The notes beneath the pieces are model-generated. The model saw only the letters and a program-made list of their open reading frames with translations, was not told the origin of the DNA and did not search any database. A stretch of DNA of 64,000 nt from Pohlia nutans (lineage: Eukaryota; Streptophyta; Bryopsida; Bryales; Mniaceae). The DNA lies in the NCBI GenBank assembly GCA_022496805.1, contig CM040094.1, positions 2,232,001 to 2,296,000 of the forward strand. The letters are read 5' to 3'. Positions 1 through 10,044 of this stretch are shown here, piece after piece (position 1 is the first letter of the stretch; the number at the start of each line of letters is the position of its first letter). Both the position numbers and the translations under genes were made by a program.

Positions 1-84
1 AATTGAAAATACCCCTCTTAGTTGCATTTTATAATGCATTTTTGAAAAACTGCCAAATCTGAAAAGGGTGAGGACGTTTAGGGG
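1..84. mobile_element. TTAA-flanked element, family B, 3' part only
   Basis: This is the right end of a roughly 570-bp family-B element cut by the window edge. It ends GACGTTTAGGGG and is followed by TTAA at 85-88. The same end is seen at 24910, 31557, 44176 and 48177. It lies in the intron upstream of the first visible phosphatase exon. Confidence 0.7.
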
Positions 85-132
85 TTAATATGTTGAGTTT
101 AAAATTTGAAAGCAAAGTTAGGGACTGGTTAA

Positions 133-360
133 TTCTTTAAGGACCAAGAAGGCCTAATTTGGCTTCATGTTTTTTTAGCAGTTTTGAGTGAGTTCTATGT
201 GAAGTTTCTATTGTTCAAATTTATTTATGTTTTTGGTCAACACATGCAATGTTCTTTACTGATTCTGGTGATATAAAATTTGGTCCTATCTGAATCATAC
301 TTTTCATTATATGAATGATGTTTGTCATTTTTAAACCGTGAATTCTTGATCCTTAAAGGG
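133..360. mobile_element. TTAA-flanked element, family C (228 bp)
   Basis: It is flanked by TTAA at 129-132 and 361-364. The left end is TTCTTTAAGGACCAAG and the right end GATCCTTAAAGGG, an imperfect terminal inverted repeat. The interior (a GTTTTGAGTGAG-type segment, then CACATGCAATGTTCTT) recurs at 11457-11627 and, inverted, at 16310-16542 and 30427-30650. It is in the same phosphatase intron as the family-B end at 1-84. It has no coding capacity. Confidence 0.65.
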
Positions 361-487
361 TTAATCCTCATGGTTTTAACAGTTTTATAACACGAGTTTG
401 TCAGTGACTCAGGCTTATTAGTGGTTTGTTGATCTTTAGTAGCCCAAGAAGGTTATAAACTGAGCAGATTGTTCTTGGCTTTTGCAG

Positions 488-3400
488 GCGATGCTCAGTT
501 GGCTCCCCAAGTGACACCGCTGGACCCGACCTCCATCGGCAGTGTGGTGCGCTATGGCATTGCACCTGGCGCTTATACATTGGAATCTGCGCCTGGTGTA
601 TCGCTTGTATACTCGCAGCTCTACAATTTTCCTGGCCTTCTTAACTACACATCCGGCATTATACACCATGTCCGGCTCACTGGTATGTGGTTAACCTTCT
701 TGTCAGGAATTGAAAGATGATTTTATTGCTTTTAAGCATGTATTGATTGGATACTGTATGAATAAGTTATGAGTTTTCAAAGTATACCAGAAAAACGACC
801 CTAGGCTATGTTCAGATTTTCACAATCGATATATTGTACTCCCTCCGTCCCAAAGTTATTGTCCAACTTGTTTGCTTGGTATTTCTTTGAGCCAATTTCA
901 TTGATCATATTGTAAGAAACATGATTAAAAAAGGTTCCAAATTATGTCACTAGAATGATTGAAGAACATTGCATGTGTTCATTGCAACCTAAATAAAATT
1001 AGCCACAAGGAAGTATTTTTTTGACCTACTTAAAAAAGCACTTTCAAACATGACTTTCAAACATGACTAACTTTGGGACGGAGGGAGTAGATAGACAAGC
1101 TTTAGTAGGGGTTGGTTTTTGGGTATTGCTGCCTTGTGTTTAGTTCGAAAGCTGTATCTCATTGAGGTTATGGAGTTTTTTCCAGGTCTGCTACCGAATA
1201 CGAGCTATTATTTCGTTTGTGGGGATCCTGGAACCAACACTTTCAGTGAAGAGCACAGCTTTACAACTCTTCCTCTCCCAAGCCCTACCTCGTACCCGGC
1301 ACGCGTTGCGATTGTTGGCGACATTGGGCTCACATACAACTCAAGCACAACGTTAGACCATATCATCCAGAACGACCCTACTTTGCTACTGGTTGTTGGA
1401 GATATGAGCTATGCAAATCAGTACTTAACCACTGGTGAAAGTGCACCGTGTTACGTTTGTGCGTTTCCTAATTCACCGACTCGCGAGACTTATCAACCTC
1501 ACTGGGATCACTGGGGCAGGTAATATTGCATTGCAATTAGGTCCCTGATAGTATTCTGATGTATGAAATACTCCCTCCGTCCCAAAGTTATTGTCATGTT
1601 TGAAAGTCATGTTTGAAAGTGCTTTTTTAAGTAGGTCATATTGTAAGAAACATGATTAAAAAAGGTTCCAAATTATGTCACTAGAATGATTGAAGAACAT
1701 TGCATGTGTTCATTGCAACCTAAATAAAATTAGCCACAAGGAAGTATTTTTTTTACCTACTTAAAAAAGCACTTTCAAACATGACTTTCAAACATGGCAA
1801 TAACTTTGGGACGGAGGGAGTAGAGTTTTTGACTTTCTCAGGAACTTTTAGTGAAGAGAATCTTCCTCATGGTTCATGAGGTCTCTTATGGTCGCAATGA
1901 TCACATGGAGACCTCTCTTTGTATCATGGAGGAGGCCTTTGTATGACCATAGGAAGACCTCCGGGGATATTCTCTTTATGATGTTGTCTAAAAGTCTAAT
2001 TTTACTGAAATGAAGGATGTGGTAAAATGTGATATACATGGTACCATCTCAGTGGCATAGAGCACTAGAAGCTTTCAATCTTGTCCAACGCTGCTATGGA
2101 ATTCAATCAATTTACGGCGTGTTCTTTTGTAGGTTTATGCAGCCACTGATATCAAGAGTACCAATGATGGTAATTGAAGGAAACCATGAGATTGAGCCGC
2201 AAGCAGAGGGGTTGACATTCGTTGCTTATGAATCACGCTTCGCAGTGCCTGCACAAGAGAGTGGATCTAACAGCAACTTATATTACTCATTCAATGCGGG
2301 TGGCATCCACTTCATCATGCTTGGAGGATATGTTGATTACGATAAGACAGGTGCATTCCAGCTCCGGACATCCTGGCTTTTGTTGCTCCTTCTTAGTACT
2401 AAGATTGGTTTGCAGTAATGAAAATGCAGACTGAAAGTGTCTCTCTTTCAGGAGCACAATACGCGTGGTTGACGAAGGATCTGGGGAGCGTTGATCGTAA
2501 TGTCACTCCATGGCTGGTTGCGCTCTGGCACCCTCCATGGTACAACAGCTACAGCTCTCATTACCAGGAGTTTGAGTGCATGAGGTTGCAGATGGAGGAC
2601 TTGTTATTCGCAAACGGTGTGAACATCGTTTTCTCGGGTCATGTAAGCTTTACTAATACTCCACTGGGCTAGGTTGTACTATAGAGGACCAAACTCAGGG
2701 ATTCTTCCTTGAGGTCCAATGCTTTGAAGACCCTGATCTTGGCTTCAGGGTGCTCTTGGAAGACCCTTTTAAATCTGGAATCCTACAGAGCAGCGTGAGT
2801 GGGGTTATGATAAGGCTGGAACAGTTGCTACAGGCTGTCTCACTTAGGATCTACAGTTGTCTCTCTCTATCAGAGCATCTGCACCCATGCTCACTATAGG
2901 GGACTCGCTAAAATTATTCATCTATATTTGTAGAGCCCTTGAAATTACACTCCACCACCCTTGAACGCCCCTCAAGCACCAAAAGTGCACGTCAAATAGT
3001 CAATGGACCAATCACAAGTAGAATGTCAGATATAGTCAACTAAACTTAGATTTGAAGGGCCATTTCTTAACACACTAAGATTGAGGGCCAAGAGGCATTT
3101 TTGAATGGCCCTTAGCATTTTCATCTACTTATTGCGTGTGTCAGACTCTTAGAGAGCATGGGTGCGGATGCCCTTATGACATGTTTGGGAAGCCCTAACT
3201 CAAATGTGGCAGGCATGGATAAGTCACAGAAATGACTTATTACATGTGTATTGCTTGAAACAATAGTATCGTCATATTATGGAGTGCTATTCTATGGAGG
3301 GTAGACTGTAATCAAAAGGGGTATCTTAGGGGTTGATATCATGGACCTTTGATTTTTTATAACTACACATTCTGTAGTCCTGTACTTCGTGTAAGACTTA

Positions 3401-4762
3401 GAATGGCGGGTTCTCTATTGAGCTACTCCTGTCCCCTCCACTGAGTTTCATGAAACAATCAGCTTGCTTGCTTCATGTGTAGAAGCTCTGACTTAGAAGA
3501 CATTTGGGGTGGTGTGGCAGGTACATGCTTATGAGCGAACAAACCGAGTGTACAACTATAACCTGCATCCATGTGGACCTGTGTACATTACTGTTGGCGA
3601 CGGTGGTAACATTGAAGAAGTAGATGTAGCTCATGCAGATGACGTGGGTGGGTGCCCTGGGCCTCTGGATAACATTCCCGAATTCGGTGCAGTTTGCAAA
3701 TCCAATTACACCTTTGGCCCTGCCGCTGGCAAGTTTTGTTGGGATCAGCAACCGGACTGGAGTGCGTTTCGAGAAAGCAGTTTTGGCCACGGCATTCTGG
3801 AGGTACATCAAAACTCAATGTGGTTGCTGTCTTAGTCTGAGTATCAATGTAGTTCTAACCCTTGTGCATTTTATATACTGTAATTTTTTCACTTTATACA
3901 TTGTGTGATGATTACTTAACCCTTAAAGGACATATGCTTTCCTGATTCCACACCCAAAATTTCTTTTAAACTTCATTTTAAGCATGATTCTCTTTTCGAT
4001 TTACTTTGGTTCTATTCTAAAGAAGTATGGATCCCTCAAAGGTGCCCGGTTTGGCATTTAAAACATAGGAAAAATATTAGAGTTAACTGAAAAGAAGGTC
4101 ATGGAACTTGCCTTTTTGCCCTCCTTCTAACCTCTCTTTTGAGCTATAGTTGGGTTGAATAGTGTCGTGTCATAACTTGTCCCCTTGTGGGCCATGGGCT
4201 TGGAGCTTCGGTAGGAGGTGTGGGAGTCATTGTTAGGTGTGGAGAATAATGACAGTGGCTTGCTTTAGATTGTCTCCCAACTCACCGTGAACTAGTTTTT
4301 GGTCTATTTATATTTCCATATGAGTTCAAGAGGAGTTCAAGAGGAGTTTGCTAAAACTTTCCTCTTTGAGCTGACTTTTCGGTTAACTCTATTGCCAAAA
4401 AAAACTAGGACAATTATTTCCGGACAGAGGGAGTACTACTCCTTTTCTAAAGTACATCATCATATTATTGAATCTCTTACAAGTTTATTGCACATAAGAA
4501 AAATATGAAGGGCTCCTTGGTTATTTGGGTTCTGATAGGATGATGGAACTTACTGCAGGTGGTCAATTCTACTCATGCTCTGTGGACGTGGCATCGGAAC
4601 CAAGATATCTACACGGACGCAGTGGGTGATCAGATCTACATTGTGCGGCAACCGGACACGTGTTTGAGTTTGAGAAAATTTAAGGGCAGAAGCTTGATCG
4701 AGCAGCCCTTGATTGAACAATCATTGATCATACAAGATGAGGCTCTATTGCAACGAGACTGA
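488..4762 (+). CDS. Purple acid phosphatase, PAP15/PAP23-like (5' end missing)
   Basis: This is a metallophosphoesterase of the plant high-molecular-weight purple acid phosphatase family. These are usually secreted or vacuolar enzymes with a binuclear Fe-Zn/Mn centre that hydrolyse phosphomonoesters; PAP15-type members also act on phytate. Six exons join in frame with GT-AG borders: 488-682, 1186-1519, 2133-2350, 2452-2642, 3521-3802 and 4559-4762, with a TGA stop at 4760-4762. They encode about 473 residues. The metal-ligand motifs appear in order: GDIG and GDMSY (exon 2), GNHE (exon 3), WHPPW (exon 4) and GHVHAYER, which is split exactly between exons 4 and 5. All seven expected ligands are present. 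The C-terminal DQIYIVRQPD segment and the CYVC...WDHWGRFMQ region resemble PAP15/PAP23. The N-terminus and signal peptide lie upstream of the window. Introns 1, 2, 4 and 5 carry MITEs. The reading frame is intact, so the gene is probably functional; the phytase role is inferred from the subfamily only. Confidence 0.93.
839..1087 (+). mobile_element. Stowaway-type MITE, copy 1
   Basis: The terminal inverted repeat is CTCCCTCCGTCCCAAAGTTA at the left and its complement at the right. The TA target duplication is at 837-838 and 1088-1089. It lies in the first visible phosphatase intron. The sequence and TA flanks are those of plant Tc1/mariner-derived Stowaway MITEs. Related copies are at 1571-1820 and 42321-42578. 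Confidence 0.92.
1571..1820 (+). mobile_element. Stowaway-type MITE, copy 2, symmetrised ends
   Basis: It has the same termini and central sequence as copy 1, with TA at 1569-1570 and 1821-1822. In this copy the first ~60 bp after the terminus are an inverted duplicate of the right end (ATGTTTGAAAGTCATGTTTG and on), replacing the left subterminal region seen in copy 1. It lies in phosphatase intron 2. Confidence 0.92.
1850..2000. repeat. Dispersed repeat shared with ~37150-37215
   Basis: A short block containing GGCCTTTGTATGACCAT and several GACCTC words recurs imperfectly near 37160-37200 (GGCCTCTGTATGACCATG). The element type is not recognised. It is inside phosphatase intron 2 and no coding is seen. 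Confidence 0.4.
2873..3173. mobile_element. PIF/Harbinger-like MITE in phosphatase intron 4
   Basis: The left end GAGCATCTGCACCCATGCTC and right end GAGCATGGGTGCGGATGCCC form an inverted repeat. The flanks are TCA on the left and TTA on the right, consistent with a decayed TTA/TAA target duplication. The GAGCAT terminus is shared with the elements at 41379, 56179 and 56867. It is about 300 bp and noncoding. Confidence 0.65.
3175..3320. repeat. Dispersed repeat, second copy at 17188-17310
   Basis: Both copies share ATGACATGTTTGGGAA, GGTGGCAGGCATGGAT-like and ACATGTGTATTGCTTGAAAC words in the same order, then ATGGAGGGTAGA. Termini are not defined. It lies in phosphatase intron 4. Confidence 0.5.
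3920..4060. mobile_element. TTAA element, family G, truncated
   Basis: It starts directly after TTAA (3916-3919) with CCCTTAAAGGACATATGC. The next ~100 bp are an inverted copy of the family-G element at 12407-12622 (CACACCCAAAATTTC, TTTTAAACTTCATTTTAAGC). No right terminus was found. It is in phosphatase intron 5. Confidence 0.5.
4079..4390. mobile_element. Inverted-repeat element (AGAGTTAAC termini), copy 1
   Basis: It begins AGAGTTAACTGAAAAG and ends CTTTTCGGTTAACTCT, flanked by ATT on both sides, so a 3-bp duplication is possible. Its interior matches 48995-49280 closely (for example TTGCTTTAGATTGTCTCCCA in both). The superfamily is not recognised. It lies in phosphatase intron 5. A degraded Stowaway-like end (GGACAGAGGGAGTA) follows at about 4421-4434. 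Confidence 0.6.
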
Positions 4763-4992
4763 TATAGGAACTGCTTCTAAATGTAGAGCAATCAAGATGA
4801 TAACGCCAATTATTCAAACATTTTAATTTTTTAATTTTTTTTTTCAATAAGTTTTGAGACATTCAAGGTGAAGATATTGCATATCACCTCTTTTGCTGGG
4901 TTCTTTTGATCTATTCTAAACCTCAATTTTTGTAGAACTGACTTAAGTACATGCATATGGTCACCTTTCCTTAAGGTTCTGTTTTGGTTTAA

Positions 4993-5214
4993 CTCTTAAA
5001 GGTCCAGATTGGCCATTCCAGCCAATGTATACGACCGTATTTCATTGTATTTGGAATGGTTCTACACCTCCTATGAGTTTTATATCAAAAGTAAAGTTAA
5101 AATTCATGTTTACATGGTCTTAAAAGCTATTGGGATCTCAATTTGGAACTATCTACTCATAACAAATGTTAAATATACGGCAACGTATCTACTATTCCCT
5201 AAATCCTTCAAGGG
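4993..5214 (+). mobile_element. TTAA-flanked element, family A/D (222 bp)
   Basis: It is flanked by TTAA at 4989-4992 and 5215-5218. The left end is CTCTTAAAGGTCC and the right end CCTTCAAGGG. It is nearly identical in layout to 15949-16171 and related to the copies at 38556, 47536 and 53234 (shared TTTGGAATGGTT... and GATCTCAATTTGGAAC segments). It sits between the phosphatase gene and the tRNA gene. Confidence 0.8.
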
Positions 5215-5437
5215 TTAAAAAGGTTTTCACAAGTTCTGCCCCCTCTCTGGTCGGAGCACTCTCATTGTGATTTTGTATTCCGATCACTTCAGTTCAGAAT
5301 GGGAGAAATTCAGCTTTCGATTGAAGGGCTCCCTCGTCAATTAAACTAGTTTAAAAACTGAATCCTCTCCCCTCGACGTCATCGAAGCCGAGGCCTTCTT
5401 CTGCCACCGATCTCAACTGTCGGGAAGCGCTGAGCTG

Positions 5438-5509
5438 GCGTTTGTAGTCCAACGGTTAGGATAATTGCCTTCCAAGCAATGGACCCGGGTTCGACTCCCG
5501 GCAGACGCA
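5438..5509 (+). tRNA. trnG-TCC (nuclear): tRNA-Gly, anticodon TCC
   Basis: A 72-nt cloverleaf. The acceptor stem GCGTTTG pairs with CAGACGC (one G-U) and is followed by discriminator A. The D stem is GTCC/GGAT. The anticodon stem ATTGC/GCAAT encloses loop CTTCCAA, giving anticodon TCC, which reads GGA. The T arm is CCGGG-TTCGACT-CCCGG and contains a perfect internal B box. There is no intron and no encoded CCA. A T-rich run (CTTTTTCCTTTT) starting about 8 nt downstream can serve as the Pol III terminator. It is an ordinary nuclear tRNA, unlinked in function to its neighbours. Confidence 0.95.
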
Positions 5510-5669
5510 TAATCTGACTTTTTCCTTTTATTGTCCCCCTCTATTGTAAAACACATGGATAATTTCCATTGAAAGAGGAAAAAATACATTGAACCTGAGG
5601 AACCAGTCCCCGGCGAGGAATTTTTTTCAATTTTTCCTCTATTGTAATTACAGTCTGTCAACAATAATA

Positions 5670-5978
5670 GGGGTTGTCACACCTCTTTCTTCCCATTCTC
5701 GGAGAATGGGGACGTGGCACGCTCTCCTTGAATGGTGGAGGGCTCATTCTCGGAGATTGGAGAATCCCCATTTTTCTCCTCCACGGGTGAAGAATGGTTC
5801 TCGGAGAATGGCCCATGCTTGGAGGACGAGTAACCAACTAACAACCTCTATTCTTCATCCTCAATCTCCACAAACCACAGAAGGGGTGTCACACCTTCTC
5901 CATGGAAAAGCTATCCTATTGGCTCCTCTTTTTCCTTATTCTCCATTCTCCATTCTCCGAGGAGGTGTGACAACCCCT
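5670..5978. mobile_element. TIR element with GGGGTTGTCACACCTC ends
   Basis: The left end GGGGTTGTCACACCTC (from 5670) and its perfect complement ending GACAACCCC at 5977 are bounded by TA on each side. The interior holds several TCTCGGAGAAT words that pair with each other. No coding is evident. The superfamily is uncertain. Confidence 0.6.
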
Positions 5979-5979
5979 A

Positions 5980-8003
5980 GTATGACACTCTAAGACAACC
6001 TTGAATATACGACACATTTTGCGTCACCAAACTTCCTCTATAACACGACTGACCAAACTCTTTAGAACTCCCGGTGGTCTTGAATGCATGGGACAAAGTT
6101 GCCTCCTATTTTGTTCGGGTTGGGGCTCATCTAAGAAATAACTATCCCTCCTATAGATTTTTTTTTATCCCCAAGTGAATTTTTCTTCGGTGATTTGGAG
6201 CTGCAGGTCCCATATTTGCCAAAATAAAGCTTCTAGGTGCCTAAAATGAGTATTTCAATGAAAGATGAGGCCGGATGAACAATGCATGCATTCAAGACCA
6301 CCGAGGTTCCAGAGATGGGGCGACTATGATACTCGATAATATGGCTATTTTAGGCCCCTATTTGTCATATTAAAAAGGTAATTAATAAAGAAAACGATGG
6401 GACCTACTTCTTGGTGGGATTTAATAAGAATGTTTGTGGGATGGAGACTATTCAAAGTGTGAAAATTAATAATATGGTGGGATCCACTTCTTTGGTGGAG
6501 AATTTAAAAAGAATCTTTGTTGGATGGAGACTATCTGAGGTGTAAATGGGATTCGGCAACTTTCATTTCCTTCATGTTGGCTTAATAGAGATAGGTCCCC
6601 AATTTTTTCACGAATAAAAGCATTCATTTGTAAGAAAACTGGGGACCTATCTTTATTGAAAAGGGCAACAATTTCCCATCACTTTTCCAATTTGGTAGTC
6701 TAGTTTTATCAAAAGGTGTGTTGTCTTCTAGAATCCTTTATTCTATCTACAATACCAATATAGGGGTTGAAGACTTTGGATTCTGGGAGCATGTAGTTAT
6801 CGTATCACTACATGACCCGTTGATTTTGAAAAGTGCATGAAACCTACTTGTATTTAATGTTTTCTTTTTCAGCGCAGGTGGGAGAATATGGGCCCCGAGA
6901 TGAGCACAATATAGTGATATTTGAATACATCCCTCTATAGTTAATTTAACCGCTAAAAGACCATGCTCATTCCTAAAGTTTTATCACTTATTGTGATGAT
7001 TCAAGAACGCAACTATATTTCTCAATTGGTGTTCATATAGGAAACCTCACCGTTGAAGCTAAAAGCAGAGTCAGTCATAAGTGTATATCAATTTTCAGGA
7101 TAATCTACTATATATATTACAAAATTATCAGGTTTGATCATGAGTTGCTTTCTGAAATTTTGAGCAAAATCATTACAAACATTCTCATAAATTCTAAAAC
7201 CATGATTAGCGTTTGAAATTTTAGGAGCATACATAGATGTGCTGTATTTAAGTGCTCACAAAAATGATGTTGTAAAACTAGAAACAAAAAAAATGATTGA
7301 TTCCAACAAATTTATGTTTGGATGAAGTGACTTGTTGACAACTCGTTGAGCCAATTTTTATGATTGTTATTAATTGTTACATTGTATAAAATGAGTAAAT
7401 ATTTCAAAAATATTTAGGGAATATTCTAAAATATTATAGATTAATAAAAATGTAGAAAATATTCCCAAGATTCCAAAATATTCCATTTAAAATATATTTA
7501 AACATTTTCTATAATTATTATATAGTGTTAATGAAGCAGTAATGGCAAATGTTTTACATATTGTACACTTTTTTTTGGACAAATCTGATACCCTAGCTAG
7601 TTTTAAAAAGCCCTCCAGGTCATCAACTTCTCAAACTACCGTGTGCCAAATTCACCTGCATTGAAGTTTTAGTTTTTTTCTTGGTGGATCAATCAACGTA
7701 ATTGCACATTTTTAAAAACTTTGTATTCTTGTAATAGACATTTACAATATTCTAATTAACATTGATTCAAAATCATGGAGCTTGAATAAGTTACTAAAGT
7801 AATGAAATTATTTTTTGACACAATACGTCCTCCTAGTCCTTTGGGGGTTAACAAAGGGCTCGGTATCCCAAATTGATGAACAATAATGATTTCTATGAAT
7901 AGTGATTGTAATTGGTTCATGGACTATATAGAAGGATATAAAGAATTTTTTGCAAAATTTCAGTCAATTTATAAACATGTGGCACCAATGAACAAACATA
8001 GTA
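5980..8003. other. Intergenic, no gene seen
   Basis: AT-rich DNA without a convincing reading frame. It contains an imperfect direct duplication of about 70 bp (6408-6477 and 6478-6546, sharing CTTCTT-GGTGG and GGATGGAGACTAT) and a small hairpin at about 6587-6656 (AGATAGGTCCCCAATTTT against AAAACTGGGGACCTATCT). A possible decayed TTAA element runs from 6950 (CCGCTAAAAGACC) to 7847 (AGTCCTTTGGGGG) between TTAA sites, but its ends are poor. Confidence 0.5.
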
Positions 8004-8360
8004 CTCCCTACGTCCTACAAAAGACTTGTTTTCATTGAAATCTATAGATTAAATTTAATACCGTAATTATATAGGGAGTATATTGACTGTGATGCCCATC
8101 TATGGATTAAGTGAGTATAGAGGCAGTATTTTGACTACCAAAAAGTGTATACATGATTAAAATCCATGACAATAATCTATTATCAGTATGATCAAAATCC
8201 ATAGATTAAGCTACCAACATTGTTTGCAATGCCGTGAAGCACTTGTCAAGTGCGCACGAAGCCTATTGTCAGCGGTGAATGAATATAATTGGAAACCATG
8301 GTTTTTTTGGGGACAAAATTTAAGTTGATATCATGGTCTTTTGTGGGACAGAGGGACTAG
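8004..8360. mobile_element. Stowaway-like MITE, distinct family
   Basis: The left terminus CTCCCTACGTCCTACAAAAGA pairs imperfectly with the right terminus TCTTTTGTGGGACAGAGGGA. TA is present on both sides (8002-8003, 8361-8362). Its interior is unrelated to the 250-bp Stowaway copies at 839, 1571 and 42321. Confidence 0.75.
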
Positions 8361-8589
8361 TACTTTCATGATGTCATAATGGAATGAGAATTTGTTGAAA
8401 TGAATGAAAATATATCAACATGGATGAATACATTGACCATAAAAGAATGAATTTATGATACAAATGTAGCCCTTTCTAAAAATAATTTCTCTTTTTTGGC
8501 TATATTTTGCCAGCTGAAAAAGGTTGGAGTAACATCTAGCTTGTGACACCAAATTTTGAATGTTACAATAATCATCTAGGGATGAATTG

Positions 8590-8790
8590 AAGAGAGAAGA
8601 GTGCGGATCATGGCATTCTTTTTGGGCAAAATTTTGCCATATTGCACCAGAAAATAATAATCTATCTAAAAAATGGGCAAAAACCATGAAGTTTTTTGCC
8701 AAAAAACTTCAAATTAAGAAAATACTTTGAATGAAATTGCCAAATTGTGAATGAAAATAATACAAATTTATATGTGATATCTTCCAATAT
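8590..8790. repeat. Dispersed repeat, inverted copy at ~32530-32720
   Basis: The complement of this block matches 32530-32720 in order (GTTATTTTCATTCACAAT, TTTGAAGTT, AAAACTTCAT, TTTTCTGGT-CAAT-TGGCAA). A second shared block is at ~9600-9660 and ~32445-32520 (AAGTGCCAAAATGGCGRTAT words). The termini and class are not resolved. Confidence 0.45.
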
Positions 8791-8825
8791 GATATTTTTC
8801 TATCTAGTATGTGCATGAATGTTAA

Positions 8826-9592
8826 CCCTTAACCCCTAAGTGCCCAATCAACCATATTATGCTTGATTTTTGGTCAAACGCCCCAAAAATCAAGTATTTT
8901 AGCTTTATTGTGGTTGGTGTTTTCATTAGATGTTTAAGTTAAAATATGATACATCTTTTGACCATTGGGATTGGAGAATAGACTTCATTTAAAAAAATTT
9001 CACTGTCGAGAAATTTGAATTTTGAGTGCTCAAAATACAAAGGGCTTTCTAAAAATGCTCCAATCATAGGTCTCTTTTAATTTCTTCACTTTCAATTTTT
9101 TACCCCTTGTAGATATAACTTTTTTCTACCTTAAATATAATTTTTGATATTAAATTTGATAAAAATATATTTATTTTGAATTTTTACCTTGTTTACATGA
9201 TAAAATTTGTAAATATTCAAAATATCTTCCAATCATGTTGAAATTTTTTTCATGCCTTCATAATGTTGATGACTATCTATGAAAAATTATAAATCATGCA
9301 ATGTGATATTTCAAGTATGCAAATTATAGTGCTTTGACTTTTACAAAAGAGGTGAGAACCTTTAGGGGTTAAACGTCCCATGGGGATGGTATACACGTTG
9401 TCGTATGATTGAGATTTACTACCAACAAGAAACTCTAAATTGAGATCTTAATAGCTCATTAGAACCGCGTTGATGTAAATTTCAACTTCTATTTTGCACC
9501 CAAACCCATTAAAAGTCTGGATCCATTCCAAAATAATACACCCAAAATACAATATTCTAATGGTCGCCACGGCACAATCAGACGTTTAGGGG
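8826..9592. mobile_element. Family-A TTAA element split by a nested TTAA element
   Basis: The outer element starts CCC after TTAA 8822-8825, resumes with TTAAACGTCCCATGGGG at 9369, and ends GACGTTTAGG-GG before TTAA 9593-9596. The inner element 8833-9368 (536 bp, CCCCTAAGTGCCCAATC...CTTTAGGGG) lies between TTAA 8829-8832 and 9369-9372. Removing the insert and one TTAA leaves 227 bp, exactly the size of the intact family-A copy at 47536-47762, and restores its CCCTTAAACGTCCC-like terminus. The insert therefore landed in the TTAA inside the outer element's own terminal repeat. Confidence 0.88.
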
Positions 9593-10044
9593 TTAAAATA
9601 TGGAGCACCACCATGACATTCTATATCGCCACTTTGGCACTTCAAAAAAAAAAAATGCCCTGATGCGGATGATGCTCTCAGAAGAAATCGGGAACCTGCA
9701 ACAACGAATGATGTCATCCAACGGATGACAATTTCACATTTATCCATCCATTCATTCAGTGCCGCCATCGTCCCCAACAAGGAAACCGGATAGGAAAGCA
9801 AGTTCGGCCGGGGGCAGCTGAGCACTCACGGAGCTCGGTTTTCATCTAATCCGCAAAGTGTTTTTCCCACTGAGTGTGCAGCTTTTCATCAGCCCTTTCC
9901 ACAGTCTCCAAATCCTTTCGTGGAGCCAGACAGACGAGTCCGAAATCCTCACTCCTTGAAGCTCAAAATCGTCACTTTTGTTTGGGTTCGCCCTCGTTCA
10001 GAATTCCTGCGGCCGCGGGGTTTAGAGCGTTTGCTGGAAGAGTG

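Noticed and set aside
5589..5993. A 134-codon frame downstream of the tRNA gene
   Set aside because: It overlaps the GGGGTTGTCACACCTC element and is made of its repeated TCTCGGAGAAT words.
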